The notes under the pieces are model-generated. The model was not told the origin of the DNA, searched no databases, and was given only the letters and a program-made list of their open reading frames with translations. The translations under genes and the position numbers were made by a program. A DNA stretch of 64,000 nt from an uncultured Clostridia bacterium (GTDB lineage: Bacteria; Bacillota; Clostridia; Oscillospirales; Acutalibacteraceae): the NCBI GenBank assembly GCA_937896885.1, contig CALBNX010000040.1, positions 73,230 to 137,229 of the forward strand, written 5' to 3'. Positions 27,486 to 36,360 of the stretch are shown piece by piece (within the stretch, counting starts at the first letter, position 1; every line of letters starts with the position of its first letter).

Positions 27486-28427
27486 TTTGCTTGCCGTTTC
27501 TTTTAAAAACAAACAAGACTTTATAAACCTTTCCTTTTCATCATTTTTTAAGTCAAGAACAATAATATCTTCTATTCCGTTGCGACCAATAATTGCTGGT
27601 AAGCCGGCATAAACATTTTTTATTCCATATTGACCATTAAGCATTACAGAAATAGTTAAAGCACTTTTTTCGTCACCAAAAATTGCTCTGACAATTCTTA
27701 CAAGTGACATACCAATTCCATAGTAAGTTGCACCTTTTGCACTAATAATTTCTTGAGCTGCTCCCGTTACATTTTTACTAATTTTCTCTAAATCACAAAT
27801 TGAAAACCTGCCATTAGAGTGTTCAATTACATCAAATACACTTTTCGTTGTTATATACGCTTGTGACCATGGAACTATCTCGCTGTCACCATGCTCACCA
27901 ATTACATATGCATGAACATTTCGCGGGTCAATACTGAAATAATCACCTAATAAATAACGAAGACGGGCTGTGTCAAGTGTTGTACCACTCCCAATCACTT
28001 TTCTCTTGTCAAAGCCAGACAAATCGAGCGTGATTTTTGTCATTATATCAACTGGATTAGTCGCCACCAAAAAAATGCCTTCAAATCCACTTTTGACAAT
28101 CGGCTCAATTATTGTTTTGAACACCTCAAAATTTCTTTGTAGAAGTGCGATTCTTCCTTCACCATCTTTTTGATTTACACCCGCCGCAATTACAACAATG
28201 TCTGCATCATGGCAGTCACAGTATTCACCATCAAAAATCAACATATTTCTCTTTGCAAAAGCCAACCCGTGATTCATGTCCATTGCTTCACCATGAGCTT
28301 TTGTTTTATTTATATCAATAAGAACTAATTGGTCGCATTCGCCACTATTCATCAAGGCATATGCAAAACTCATTCCTACAAAGCCAGTACCCACCAAAGC
28401 AACTTTTTTTAAATCCGTATTTTTCAT
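27477..28427 (-). CDS. ldh: L-lactate dehydrogenase
   Basis: NAD-dependent reduction of pyruvate to lactate, regenerating NAD+ in fermentation. The 316 residues start at ATG 28427, set by AGGTGA four bases upstream. They show the NAD fold VALVGTGFVGMSFA, the substrate loop AAGVNQKDGEGR with Gln (lactate rather than malate type), NPVDIMT, GSGTTLDTARLR and the catalytic histidine in GEHGDSEIVPW. The gene is 11 bases after asnB and seems to share its transcript, an unusual pairing. No Rex-type site is obvious upstream of asnB. Confidence 0.9.
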   Translation of the reverse strand: MKNTDLKKVALVGTGFVGMSFAYALMNSGECDQLVLIDINKTKAHGEAMDMNHGLAFAKRNMLIFDGEYCDCHDADIVVIAAGVNQKDGEGRIALLQRNFEVFKTIIEPIVKSGFEGIFLVATNPVDIMTKITLDLSGFDKRKVIGSGTTLDTARLRYLLGDYFSIDPRNVHAYVIGEHGDSEIVPWSQAYITTKSVFDVIEHSNGRFSICDLEKISKNVTGAAQEIISAKGATYYGIGMSLVRIVRAIFGDEKSALTISVMLNGQYGIKNVYAGLPAIIGRNGIEDIIVLDLKNDEKERFIKSCLFLKETASKIK

Positions 28428-28438
28428 CGTTTCACCTA

Positions 28439-30268
28439 TCAAACTATTGAAATTTTATATTTTTCGAGCCAATAATTTATTTGTACAAAATATGCTATTG
28501 TTTGTGGAGTTGTCATTAACTGACCATACCAAGGCTCATTTCTCTCTGTGTTCAATAGTTTTTGCAATTCTTCTTTTTTTATGAATTCAAAAATTTTTGA
28601 AGATGTATTATTAATAATATCGCTTAACATATTGGACACTAATTTTAGATATTCCGGATTGTGTGTTTTAGGATAAGGACTTTTCTTTCTCCATAAAACT
28701 TCATCGGGTAAAATATCGCGCATTGCTTCGCGCAAAAGACCTTTTTCATGTGACCTATAGTCTTTATATTCCCATGGCACTGAATAAAGATATTCAGCAA
28801 TTCTGTAGTCGCAGAAGGGTACTCTAACTTCAAGTGCGTTATACATACTCATTCTGTCTTTTCTATCGAGAAGAGTTTGCATAAACCAATCAAGATTTAA
28901 TTTCATCATTTCTTTCATTCTTGATTCAACAGGGGAAAGTCCGGCTATTTTAGAAGTATTAATTAGCGTATCTTTGTAACGAGAATATACATAATTTTCA
29001 GCGTCAGGTACTTTTATATCATCTCTTAAAAATGATTTTCTATATTGCGTGGATTGTGCCCATGGAAATCCGTTAATTGCTCGAATTTTCTTATCACGAT
29101 ACCATGGATATCCACCAAATATTTCATCAGCACATTCACCTGATAAAGCAACGGTACAATGTTTTTTAATCTCTTTGCAGAATAATAGCAATGATGAGTC
29201 AACATCACTCATTCCAGGCAAATCACGAGCATCTACAGCCATATACAATGCATTTGCAAGGTCATTGTTGTTTAATGTGATTAAATAATGTTCACAACCA
29301 AGATATTCAACCATCTTTTTAATGAATTCTGTGTCACTATTTGGCTGAAATTTACTTGTCTTAAAGAATTTATCGTTATTTTCATAAGTAACAGAAAAAG
29401 TTTTTAATTGCTGATTTTTTTCTTTGAAATAAGTGTTTGCTACCGATGATATAATACTTGAATCAAGCCCCCCTGAAAGAAAAGTACCAACAGGTACATC
29501 TGACACTAATTGTCTTGTTATTGAATCTTTTACAAGATACCGAACTTTCTCAACGGTTTGTTCAAAATTTTCAGTGTGCTCTTTGTCTTTCAAAGTCCAA
29601 TATTTTCTTATTTTAATTCCACTTTTTGAATAATATCCACAACAAGCAGGTTTAATTTCGTTAATATCTTTAAACACACCACAGCCTGGAGTTCTACCAG
29701 GACCGATATACATAATTTCAGCTATTGAATTTTCATCAATAATCGGCTCAACGTATTTATGTTCTAGTAATGCTTTAATTTCAGAGCCGAAAATAAATGA
29801 ATTGTTCTTTATAGTGTAAAACAATGGCTTAACACCAATTCTGTCTCTGGCAAAGAAAAGTTTTTGTTCTTGCTCATCCCAAATGGCAAATGAAAAAATA
29901 CCATTAAATTCATTAACACATTCATCTTTCCATTGTACATATGATTTTAATATCACTTCTGTGTCAGAATGTGAAAGGAACCTATGTCCCTGTTTTATTA
30001 ATTTATTTCGTACTTCATTAGTGTTATATAGTTCACCATTATAAACAAGGGTATATTCTTTTTCGCCATATCGTGTTGTCATTGGCTGAATTCCATTTTC
30101 AATATCTATGACACAAAGGCGTGAATGAATAAGCGCAACATTGTCTTTAATATACATTCCGTTTTGGTCAGGGCCACGAGGTTCTAATACCTTTTGCATA
30201 CGCAAAAATGAGTCTTTATTCTTTATTAATGAGTTTGAAAAAGATACTTCTCCTGCAATTCCACACAT
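28439..30268 (-). CDS. asnB: Asparagine synthase (glutamine-hydrolysing)
   Basis: Converts aspartate to asparagine with ATP and glutamine-derived ammonia. The 609 residues begin MCGIAGEVSF with the nucleophilic Cys2 of the Ntn glutaminase domain, followed by LVYNGELYN and the SHSDTEVIL region. The synthetase domain has the PPi loop TFLSGGLDSSII at about 257-268 and LSGECADEIFGGYPW. The length matches the long Firmicute AsnB/AsnO form. The start codon follows GAGGTGA. It is divergent from the GH28 gene across 117 bases and upstream of ldh. Confidence 0.95.
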   Translation of the reverse strand: MCGIAGEVSFSNSLIKNKDSFLRMQKVLEPRGPDQNGMYIKDNVALIHSRLCVIDIENGIQPMTTRYGEKEYTLVYNGELYNTNEVRNKLIKQGHRFLSHSDTEVILKSYVQWKDECVNEFNGIFSFAIWDEQEQKLFFARDRIGVKPLFYTIKNNSFIFGSEIKALLEHKYVEPIIDENSIAEIMYIGPGRTPGCGVFKDINEIKPACCGYYSKSGIKIRKYWTLKDKEHTENFEQTVEKVRYLVKDSITRQLVSDVPVGTFLSGGLDSSIISSVANTYFKEKNQQLKTFSVTYENNDKFFKTSKFQPNSDTEFIKKMVEYLGCEHYLITLNNNDLANALYMAVDARDLPGMSDVDSSLLLFCKEIKKHCTVALSGECADEIFGGYPWYRDKKIRAINGFPWAQSTQYRKSFLRDDIKVPDAENYVYSRYKDTLINTSKIAGLSPVESRMKEMMKLNLDWFMQTLLDRKDRMSMYNALEVRVPFCDYRIAEYLYSVPWEYKDYRSHEKGLLREAMRDILPDEVLWRKKSPYPKTHNPEYLKLVSNMLSDIINNTSSKIFEFIKKEELQKLLNTERNEPWYGQLMTTPQTIAYFVQINYWLEKYKISIV

Positions 30269-30385
30269 AAAATCACCTCAAAATATTACTTCATAATAGA
30301 ATATGAAAAACAATTTGAAAAATACTATTTTGAATCTTTTATTTTTGTTTTTATTATGATAAAATAACGAAAAAGAGGTGATAGT

Positions 30386-31918
30386 TTGTCACGATTTTTT
30401 AATCATATAGGCTCATTTTTCCCAAAACTTCAAAGAGATTTCAAAATCTATGATGGTGAAATATTTTCAGAAGTTTTTGATGGTGATTTCTATAAAGATA
30501 TACCATATTCAAAATATATAAATGATAATTTATACATACCATTAGATAATGCTATATACATACGTGATTTTGATGCAGAGCCAAACGATAATACGCTTAA
30601 TAACGCAAGACACATAAATCAAGCCATTGACACTTGTAATAAAAATGGTGGTGGAATCGTTGTAGTCGATGGTGGCGCTTATTCAACTGGGACTATTTAC
30701 TTGAAAAGCAATGTAGTTTTATACATTGCAAAAGATTCGTCAATAATTGCTTCACACGATACATCAAACTTTACTGAAAATGCTTTGATATATGCTGATA
30801 CTTGTGAAAATATCGGTATTATAGGCCCTGGAAAAATCTTTGGTGAAGGCAATTTCTTTTCTTTAAAGCCCCATTTACCACCAAAAACTGAACCTTTTGA
30901 AAAAACACTTGATGTATGGGATTTGCGACAGGAATATAGAAAAAGAATACGTTTTCCACACAAAAGTAAATATGGTTATTTGATGCTTTTAAAGAATTGT
31001 AGCAGGGTTAAGTTATATAATTTAATACTTGAAAATGCTGCCATGTGGACATTAAATATTAATTCATCAAATAATGTTAATATTTCAAATGTTGTAATAA
31101 ACAATAATCGTCATGTAGCAAATTGTGATGGTATTGATATTTGTGGTTCATCGAATGTAGTTGTTAAAAATTGTTTCGTGTCGACTGCTGATGATGGTAT
31201 TGTACTTAAAAACAATATGGGTATTTCTACATCAGGAGATGACGGACTCAAAATTAAGAACAATCTCGACGTTTGTTGCAAACGCGGAATGAGTAATATA
31301 TATATTCATGATTGTGAAGTTGTTTCTTGTACAAATGCATTCAAAATAGGTACAGAAACTTCTTTAGATATAAGTGAAGTTACTGTTGAAAACTGCAAAT
31401 TTTATCTCAGAGACATTTATCCAGCAGGTGTAAGCGGAATATCAATAGAATCTTGTGATGGTGCAAGGGTAAGCAACGTAAATATTTCAAATATTGAAAT
31501 GAATTCTATGGCATGTCCATTATTTATTAGACTTTGTAATCGTAATGGTGACAATAAATCTGAATTAGACGGCAGAGGAGAAATAAATAATATTTTTATT
31601 GAAAATGTAATGGCTAACAAAATTGAAATGCCAATAATGATAATGGGAATACCCAACCAAATGGTCTCTGACATTAACCTTAAGGACTTTGATTTAAGAT
31701 ATGCCGAAGGTAAAGATTATTTCGATTTACGATTTAAAATTCCTGAGCAAGAAAAAGAATACCCCGAATGCAATCGTTTTAGAGACCTAAATGCATACGG
31801 AGTATTTATAAGACATGCGAAAAATATTAGTTTAGGAAATGTTAATATAAAGCCACGAGAAAAAACACATCGCAAATTTAAGAAAATAATTGATTGTGAA
31901 AACTTCAGTATTAAATAA
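30386..31918 (+). CDS. Glycoside hydrolase family 28 (polygalacturonase-like) protein
   Basis: Intracellular right-handed beta-helix enzyme (no signal peptide) of 510 residues starting at TTG 30386 behind GAGGTGA. Features include the N-terminal NNARHINQAIDTCNKNGGGIVVV and GTIYLKSNVVLYI segments. The GH28 acidic motifs appear as NCDGIDICGSSNV and TADDGIVLKNN (canonical NTDGxD and DD). The GHG histidine motif is not evident at its usual place (CTNAFKIGTE), so activity or specificity may differ. The cytosolic location suggests action on imported oligosaccharides. An acetyltransferase and cupin follow. Confidence 0.85.
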   Translation: MSRFFNHIGSFFPKLQRDFKIYDGEIFSEVFDGDFYKDIPYSKYINDNLYIPLDNAIYIRDFDAEPNDNTLNNARHINQAIDTCNKNGGGIVVVDGGAYSTGTIYLKSNVVLYIAKDSSIIASHDTSNFTENALIYADTCENIGIIGPGKIFGEGNFFSLKPHLPPKTEPFEKTLDVWDLRQEYRKRIRFPHKSKYGYLMLLKNCSRVKLYNLILENAAMWTLNINSSNNVNISNVVINNNRHVANCDGIDICGSSNVVVKNCFVSTADDGIVLKNNMGISTSGDDGLKIKNNLDVCCKRGMSNIYIHDCEVVSCTNAFKIGTETSLDISEVTVENCKFYLRDIYPAGVSGISIESCDGARVSNVNISNIEMNSMACPLFIRLCNRNGDNKSELDGRGEINNIFIENVMANKIEMPIMIMGIPNQMVSDINLKDFDLRYAEGKDYFDLRFKIPEQEKEYPECNRFRDLNAYGVFIRHAKNISLGNVNIKPREKTHRKFKKIIDCENFSIK

Positions 31919-31928
31919 GGAGAATGTT

Positions 31929-32531
31929 ATGGATATTCGTGAAAAAATGCATAGTGGAGATTTATATCTCTCGATGGATGAAGATTTGTTTAATGAGCAA
32001 CTAACATTTCTTGACAAATTATATGATTTTAATGCAACAAGACCATTAGAACTTGAGAAAAGAACAGAAATGCTAAAAAATATGTTTGCAGAAATAGGTG
32101 ACGATTGTTATATTGAACCACCACTTCACGCTAATTGGGCAGGAAAACATGTTCATTTCGGTAAAGGAGTTTATGCTAATTTCAATTTAACTCTTGTTGA
32201 CGATACTCATATCTATGTTGGCGATTATACAATGCTTGGTCCAAACGTTGTTTTGGCAACTGCAGGACACCCAATATTGCCTGAATTACGCCCACTTGCA
32301 TATCAGTATAATATGGCAATACATATCGGTAAAAACTGTTGGCTTGGTGCAGGAGTAATTGTATTACCTGGTGTCACAATCGGCGATAATACAGTAATTG
32401 GTGCAGGCAGTGTTGTTACAAAAGACATACCTGCTAATGTAGTTGCAGTCGGTAATCCTTGTAGAGTGTTACGCGAAATTAACGACCATGATAAAGAATA
32501 TTATTTTAAGGATAGAAAGATTGACTTATGA
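31929..32531 (+). CDS. Maltose/galactoside O-acetyltransferase family protein
   Basis: Left-handed beta-helix acetyl-CoA-dependent acetyltransferase of 200 residues. ATG 31929 is chosen because AAGGAG lies at 31918-31923. The N-terminal MAC domain (MHSGDLYLSMDEDL, ATRP) precedes hexapeptide repeats with the catalytic histidine in TAGHPILPELRP. The GxGVIVLPGVTIGDNTVIGAG coil follows. It would acetylate a sugar hydroxyl, with acceptor unknown. It starts 11 bases after the GH28 gene and overlaps the cupin gene by four bases (ATGA), so all three form one cassette. Confidence 0.9.
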   Translation: MDIREKMHSGDLYLSMDEDLFNEQLTFLDKLYDFNATRPLELEKRTEMLKNMFAEIGDDCYIEPPLHANWAGKHVHFGKGVYANFNLTLVDDTHIYVGDYTMLGPNVVLATAGHPILPELRPLAYQYNMAIHIGKNCWLGAGVIVLPGVTIGDNTVIGAGSVVTKDIPANVVAVGNPCRVLREINDHDKEYYFKDRKIDL

Positions 32532-32875
32532 TTAATAAAATTAATTTAAGAAACGAAGTAAATAGTATAAATCAGTTGTTTGAGTATAAAGAGATTTGTA
32601 AGCTTAATAATCATATGTTTAACGTTCTTAAAGCGGAAAACCGAACACTTGATTTTCATTCTCACGATTCATCAGACGAATTGTTTTATTGTATTGAAGG
32701 TCAATTCGACATTGAATTTGAAGATGGAAAAACTCATTTATGTGAAGGTGACTTAATTGTAATTCCAAAAGGCGTATTACACAGACCAGTTGTAACATCG
32801 TTAGTAAAATGTCTTCTTATTGAATTAGATGGTACATTAGATAGTAGTAATACAGGTGGAACTTATAAAAAATAG
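32528..32875 (+). CDS. Cupin-domain protein (mannose-6-phosphate isomerase-like)
   Basis: A 115-residue single-domain cupin whose start codon overlaps the acetyltransferase stop (ATGA). Metal-type residues appear in DFHSHDSSDELFYCIEGQ (motif 1) and LIVIPKGVLHRPV (motif 2), the classic layout. Similar small cupins accompany sugar-modifying enzymes. Here the cassette context suggests a carbohydrate ligand, which is inference. It differs in sequence from the other cupin at 21192-21566. Confidence 0.82.
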   Translation: MINKINLRNEVNSINQLFEYKEICKLNNHMFNVLKAENRTLDFHSHDSSDELFYCIEGQFDIEFEDGKTHLCEGDLIVIPKGVLHRPVVTSLVKCLLIELDGTLDSSNTGGTYKK

Positions 32876-32899
32876 CCACACAATTGTGTGGCTATTTTT
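32869..32899. terminator. Bidirectional terminator between cupin and trmO
   Basis: AAATAGCCACACAA and TTGTGTGGCTATTT form a perfect self-complementary 14-bp arm pair, running into TTTTT. It serves both converging genes. Confidence 0.8.
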
Positions 32900-32901
32900 C
32901 G

Positions 32902-33582
32902 TTATTCTATTTCAATGATTGTAAGTACCTTGTCATCAACCTTAAATTTAACCTGCATATCGCCAAAACTCATACCATAAATTCGTTTGCTGTCATTTTG
33001 ATATGATGGGCGCGGGTCGTGTCTTAAAGTTTCAAATAAACCATCTACCAAATCAAATGGTATCTTGCTTAAAATCTCATCACTGCATTTTACATCAAGT
33101 AAACCGTTTACATCATCTAATGCAAAACCATTTGATGCATCAGGTCTGCTATCTGTATAGGGTAAATATGGTTTAATATCAATAATAGGAGTTCCGTCCA
33201 TTAAGTCTGCTCCTGAAACAAATATTGATTTACCTTCTTTGTAGTTAAACTCGGTTTGAATTAATTTGACACATGATATACCAATTCTATTTGGTCTAAA
33301 TGGTGAGCGAGAGGCAAAAACGCCTACGTGCTTATTTCCGCCAAGCTTGGGTGGTCTTACAGTCGGCTTAATTTCCTTTTTATTCACTTCAGAAAAATAC
33401 CAAATTAACCATAAGTGAGTGAATTTTTCAATTTCTCTAAAGAAATCTGGGTCTTGATAATCTTCTTCAAAAGTAATTTTTGAAACTACATTTTCAGTAA
33501 GTCCACTTTGACGAGGAATACCAAATTTCTCTTTATAATCATTTTGTATGTAACCAATTGGTTCAATAAATATTCTTCCCAT
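32902..33582 (-). CDS. trmO: tRNA N6-threonylcarbamoyladenosine methyltransferase TrmO
   Basis: SAM-dependent methyltransferase with a beta-barrel fold that converts t6A37 to m6t6A37 in some tRNAs. The 226 residues from ATG 33582 (GAGGTGG Shine-Dalgarno) contain EPIGYIQNDYKEKFGIPRQSG, FTHLWLIWYF, GVFASRSPFRPNRIGISCV and LDGTP-like DLMDGTPIIDIKPYLPYTD motifs diagnostic of the TsaA/TrmO family. A C-terminal extension follows, as is common. It is divergent from rubrerythrin. Confidence 0.93.
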   Translation of the reverse strand: MGRIFIEPIGYIQNDYKEKFGIPRQSGLTENVVSKITFEEDYQDPDFFREIEKFTHLWLIWYFSEVNKKEIKPTVRPPKLGGNKHVGVFASRSPFRPNRIGISCVKLIQTEFNYKEGKSIFVSGADLMDGTPIIDIKPYLPYTDSRPDASNGFALDDVNGLLDVKCSDEILSKIPFDLVDGLFETLRHDPRPSYQNDSKRIYGMSFGDMQVKFKVDDKVLTIIEIE

Positions 33583-33597
33583 ATTTTTCCACCTCAA

Positions 33598-33615
33598 AGA
33601 CATTATAACATGTCT
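33598..33615. promoter_or_regulatory. trmO extended -10 promoter with a 6-6-6 palindrome
   Basis: On the minus strand TGTTATAAT (an extended -10, with hexamer at 33607-33602) lies 20 bases before trmO. It is enclosed by AGACAT-N6-ATGTCT, a perfect inverted repeat, so a repressor site overlapping the -10 is plausible. No good -35 is visible, as expected for an extended -10. Confidence 0.5.
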
Positions 33616-33636
33616 AAAAAAATTTTTCTACTATTG

Positions 33637-33664
33637 TTGTAATTTTTGAAAAATATGGTAGAAT
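33637..33664 (+). promoter_or_regulatory. Probable promoter of classical rubrerythrin
   Basis: TTGTAA (33637-33642), 16-base spacer, TAGAAT (33659-33664), 30 bases before the GTG start. I see no 7-1-7 PerR box here. Confidence 0.5.
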
Positions 33665-33694
33665 AATAATATAAATAATTAAGGAGTGATTTTT

Positions 33695-34234
33695 GTGGAA
33701 CTTAAAGGTTCAAGAACAGAAGCTAATCTCATGACTGCATTTGCAGGTGAGTCACAGGCAAGAAACAAATACACATATTACGCATCTAAAGCTAAAAAAG
33801 ATGGGTATGTTCAAATTGCGCAAATTTTTGAAGAAACAGCAAACAATGAAAAAGAGCATGCAAAAATCTGGTTTAAACTTCTTCACGATGGTGGTGTACC
33901 AACTACTGTTGAAAATCTCAAAGATGCTGCTGCAGGTGAAAACTACGAGTGGACAGAAATGTATGCAGAGTTTGCTGAAGTAGCAAAAGAAGAAGGTTTC
34001 GACCATATTGCAGCACTTTTCGAAATGGTAGCAAAAATTGAAAAGGACCACGAAGAAAGATATAAGAAGCTCCTCGCTAACATCGAGGGCGGGCTTGTTT
34101 TCTCTCGTGACGGTGATATGATGTGGATTTGCTCTAACTGTGGTCATGTTCATATCGGTAAATCTGCACCAGAAATTTGCCCTGTTTGTGCTCATCCAAA
34201 GGCATATTTTATGATGAAAGCAGAAAACTATTAA
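33695..34234 (+). CDS. rbr: Classical rubrerythrin
   Basis: Diiron peroxidase with ferritin-like domain first and rubredoxin last. GTG 33695 is preferred over GTG 33686 because the latter falls inside the AAGGAG site. This gives 179 residues starting [20 protein letters not shown]. Metal ligands are in [24 protein letters not shown] and [10 protein letters not shown]. The C-terminal iron site is [20 protein letters not shown]. Monocistronic, with its own promoter and terminator. Together with the PerR-linked reverse rubrerythrin it provides two oxygen-defence enzymes of opposite domain order. Confidence 0.95.
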   Translation: MELKGSRTEANLMTAFAGESQARNKYTYYASKAKKDGYVQIAQIFEETANNEKEHAKIWFKLLHDGGVPTTVENLKDAAAGENYEWTEMYAEFAEVAKEEGFDHIAALFEMVAKIEKDHEERYKKLLANIEGGLVFSRDGDMMWICSNCGHVHIGKSAPEICPVCAHPKAYFMMKAENY

Positions 34235-34241
34235 ATCACAC

Positions 34242-34273
34242 AAAAAGTGGAGTAGAAATACTCCGCTTTTTTT
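34242..34273 (+). terminator. Terminator after rubrerythrin
   Basis: AAAAAGTGGAGTA, GAAA loop, TACTCCGCTTTTTTT: a strong stem with one G-U pair and a T-run. Confidence 0.85.
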
Positions 34274-34296
34274 ACATATATTGTGCTTGGATTTTA

Positions 34297-34326
34297 TTGA
34301 CATACTATATATAAATATGTTATTAT
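34297..34326 (+). promoter_or_regulatory. Promoter of the pyrimidine operon
   Basis: TTGACA (34297-34302), 18-base spacer, TATTAT (34321-34326). The leader to pyrC is only about 30 bases, too short for a PyrR-type attenuator. Confidence 0.65.
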
Positions 34327-34363
34327 TTTAGAGAACGGAAATTCGGTTTTTATAGGTGATAGA

Positions 34364-35629
34364 ATGAAACAGTTAATTAAAAATGCAACAGTTTTTTATG
34401 ATTCACAATTTGCAAGAAAAGATATTTTAATTAACGACGGAATAATTGCCGAAATTTCTGACTCATTAGCACCAGATTGTGCTGATGTTGTATATAATTT
34501 TGAAAATTGCTATGTTTTTCCCGGCTTTACAGATGTGCATGTGCATCTGCGTGAGCCGGGTTTTTCTTATAAAGAAACAATTAAGTCTGGTACTCTTGCA
34601 TCTGCTCGTGGTGGTTACACTTCAGTTTGCTCAATGCCGAACCTTAACCCTGTACCAGACTCTGTTAAACATTTACAAGAACAAATAGATATCATTAATA
34701 AAGATGCCGTAATCAATGTTCACCCCTATGCATCAATTACTGTTGGTCAAATGGGTGAAAAGCTCTCTGATTTAGTAGAGATGAAAGATATGTGTGTTGC
34801 ATACTCTGATGACGGTAGGGGAGTTCAAAGTGATAAAATGATGCTTAATGCTATGAAAATAGCAAAAGAACATAATAAAATGATTGTTGCTCATTGCGAA
34901 GTAAATGATTTGCTTGATGGTGGATATATACACAAAGGTAAATATGCAAAGGAACACGGACATCGTGGTATTTGTTCTGAAAGTGAATGGAAACAGATTG
35001 AAAGAGATATTGAACTTGCAAAACAAACAGGTTGTGCGTATCATGTGTGCCATATTTCAACAAAAGAAAGTGTTGATTTAATCAGACAAGCTAAAAAAGA
35101 CGGTGTAAACATCACTTGTGAAACTGGACCTCATTATCTTGTTCTTTCTGATAAAGACTTGCAGGAACACGGCAGATTTAAAATGAATCCACCACTTCGT
35201 GATGAAAGCGACAAGGAAGCACTTATTAAAGGTGTTCTTGACGGCACAATCGATATGATTGCAACCGACCACGCACCACATAGTGCTGAAGAAAAATCTA
35301 AAGGCCTTGAAAAGAGCAATATGGGTGTTGTCGGAATTGAAACAGCATTTCCTATAATGTACACTTATTTTGTGAAAAATGGTGTCATTTCATTTGAAAA
35401 GTTAATTGAATTACTTTCAGTAAATGCAAATAAAAGATTTAATATTGGAAGCTGTATTGAAATAGGTGAAAAAGCAGATTTAACAATTTTTGATTTAAAT
35501 GATAAATATGTCATTAATCCTGCTGATTTCCTTTCGATGGGTAAAAGTACTCCATTTGAAGGTATGGAAGTTTATGGTAAATGTAAAATGACAATTTGTA
35601 ATGGTAAAGTTGTTTGGGAGGCTCAATAA
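34364..35629 (+). CDS. pyrC: Dihydroorotase
   Basis: Zinc amidohydrolase that closes carbamoyl-aspartate to dihydroorotate, step 3 of pyrimidine synthesis. The 421 residues contain the metal motif DVHVHLREPGFSYKE, a second histidine pair (VAHCE, YHVCHIST), GPHYLVLSD and the catalytic region ATDHAPHSAEEK. This is a class I (long, PyrC-type) enzyme. AGGTGATAG precedes ATG 34364. It is the first gene of a seven-gene operon and its stop overlaps the pyrK start (TAATG). Confidence 0.96.
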   Translation: MKQLIKNATVFYDSQFARKDILINDGIIAEISDSLAPDCADVVYNFENCYVFPGFTDVHVHLREPGFSYKETIKSGTLASARGGYTSVCSMPNLNPVPDSVKHLQEQIDIINKDAVINVHPYASITVGQMGEKLSDLVEMKDMCVAYSDDGRGVQSDKMMLNAMKIAKEHNKMIVAHCEVNDLLDGGYIHKGKYAKEHGHRGICSESEWKQIERDIELAKQTGCAYHVCHISTKESVDLIRQAKKDGVNITCETGPHYLVLSDKDLQEHGRFKMNPPLRDESDKEALIKGVLDGTIDMIATDHAPHSAEEKSKGLEKSNMGVVGIETAFPIMYTYFVKNGVISFEKLIELLSVNANKRFNIGSCIEIGEKADLTIFDLNDKYVINPADFLSMGKSTPFEGMEVYGKCKMTICNGKVVWEAQ

Positions 35630-36360
35630 TGTACCAAGGTATTTATGAAATTATAAGTAATAAACAACTGACTGAAAGTATCTTTGAAATGATACTTAAA
35701 GGCAATACATCATCAATTACCGCACCCGGTCAGTTTATTAACATTAAACTTGATGGCTTTTATCTTCGCAGACCAATTTCAATCTGTGATTATGATGATA
35801 GTACAATCACAATTATTTATAAGGTTGTTGGTGACGGTACAGAAGTAATGAGTAAAATGAACTCGGGTGAAAAACTTGATGTTCTCTGTGGACTTGGAAA
35901 TGGTTTTGATACTTCAAAATCAATGGACAAGCCAGTGCTTATCGGTGGTGGCGTTGGTGTGCCACCAATGTATAATCTTTGCAAAAAACTTATTGCCGAA
36001 AATAAACAAGTTACTGTGATTCTTGGCTTCAATAAAAATGATGAAATATTCTATGAAGACGAGTTTAAAAAACTTGGTGCTAATGTTAAAGTTACAACTG
36101 TTGATGGTTCTTATGGAATCAAAGGCTTTGTAACAGATGCACTTAAAGAAACAGAGTACACATATTTTTATACTTGTGGGCCTATGCCAATGTTTAAGGC
36201 TATTGAATCAACTGTAACAACAAGTGGCCAATATAGTTTTGAAGAAAGAATGGGTTGCGGTTTTGGTGCTTGTATGGGTTGTTCATGCAAAACAAAATAC
36301 GGTAACAAGAGAATTTGTAAAGACGGCCCTGTGCTTGAAAGAGAGGAAATTATATGGTAA
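35629..36360 (+). CDS. pyrK: Dihydroorotate dehydrogenase electron-transfer subunit
   Basis: FAD and 2Fe-2S subunit that passes electrons from PyrD to NAD+. ATG 35629 overlaps the pyrC stop and follows GGGAGG, giving 243 residues. An FAD-binding motif (YLRRPISICDYD) and an NAD-binding stretch (KPVLIGGGVGVPPMYNL) precede a C-terminal four-cysteine cluster motif CGFGACMGCSC...RICKDGP. Its presence shows that the adjacent PyrD is the class 1B, NAD-linked type. It overlaps pyrD by seven bases. Confidence 0.96.
   Translation: MYQGIYEIISNKQLTESIFEMILKGNTSSITAPGQFINIKLDGFYLRRPISICDYDDSTITIIYKVVGDGTEVMSKMNSGEKLDVLCGLGNGFDTSKSMDKPVLIGGGVGVPPMYNLCKKLIAENKQVTVILGFNKNDEIFYEDEFKKLGANVKVTTVDGSYGIKGFVTDALKETEYTYFYTCGPMPMFKAIESTVTTSGQYSFEERMGCGFGACMGCSCKTKYGNKRICKDGPVLEREEIIW

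Noticed and set aside
33598..33694. PerR box upstream of classical rubrerythrin
   Set aside because: The A/T-rich stretch does not align to a 7-1-7 Fur-family palindrome; the only clear palindrome there is 6-6-6 and sits on the trmO promoter.
34327..34363. Possible attenuator hairpin followed by TTTTT in the pyrC leader
   Set aside because: The best pairing has a G-G mismatch and a three-base loop with only five or six pairs; too weak to claim.
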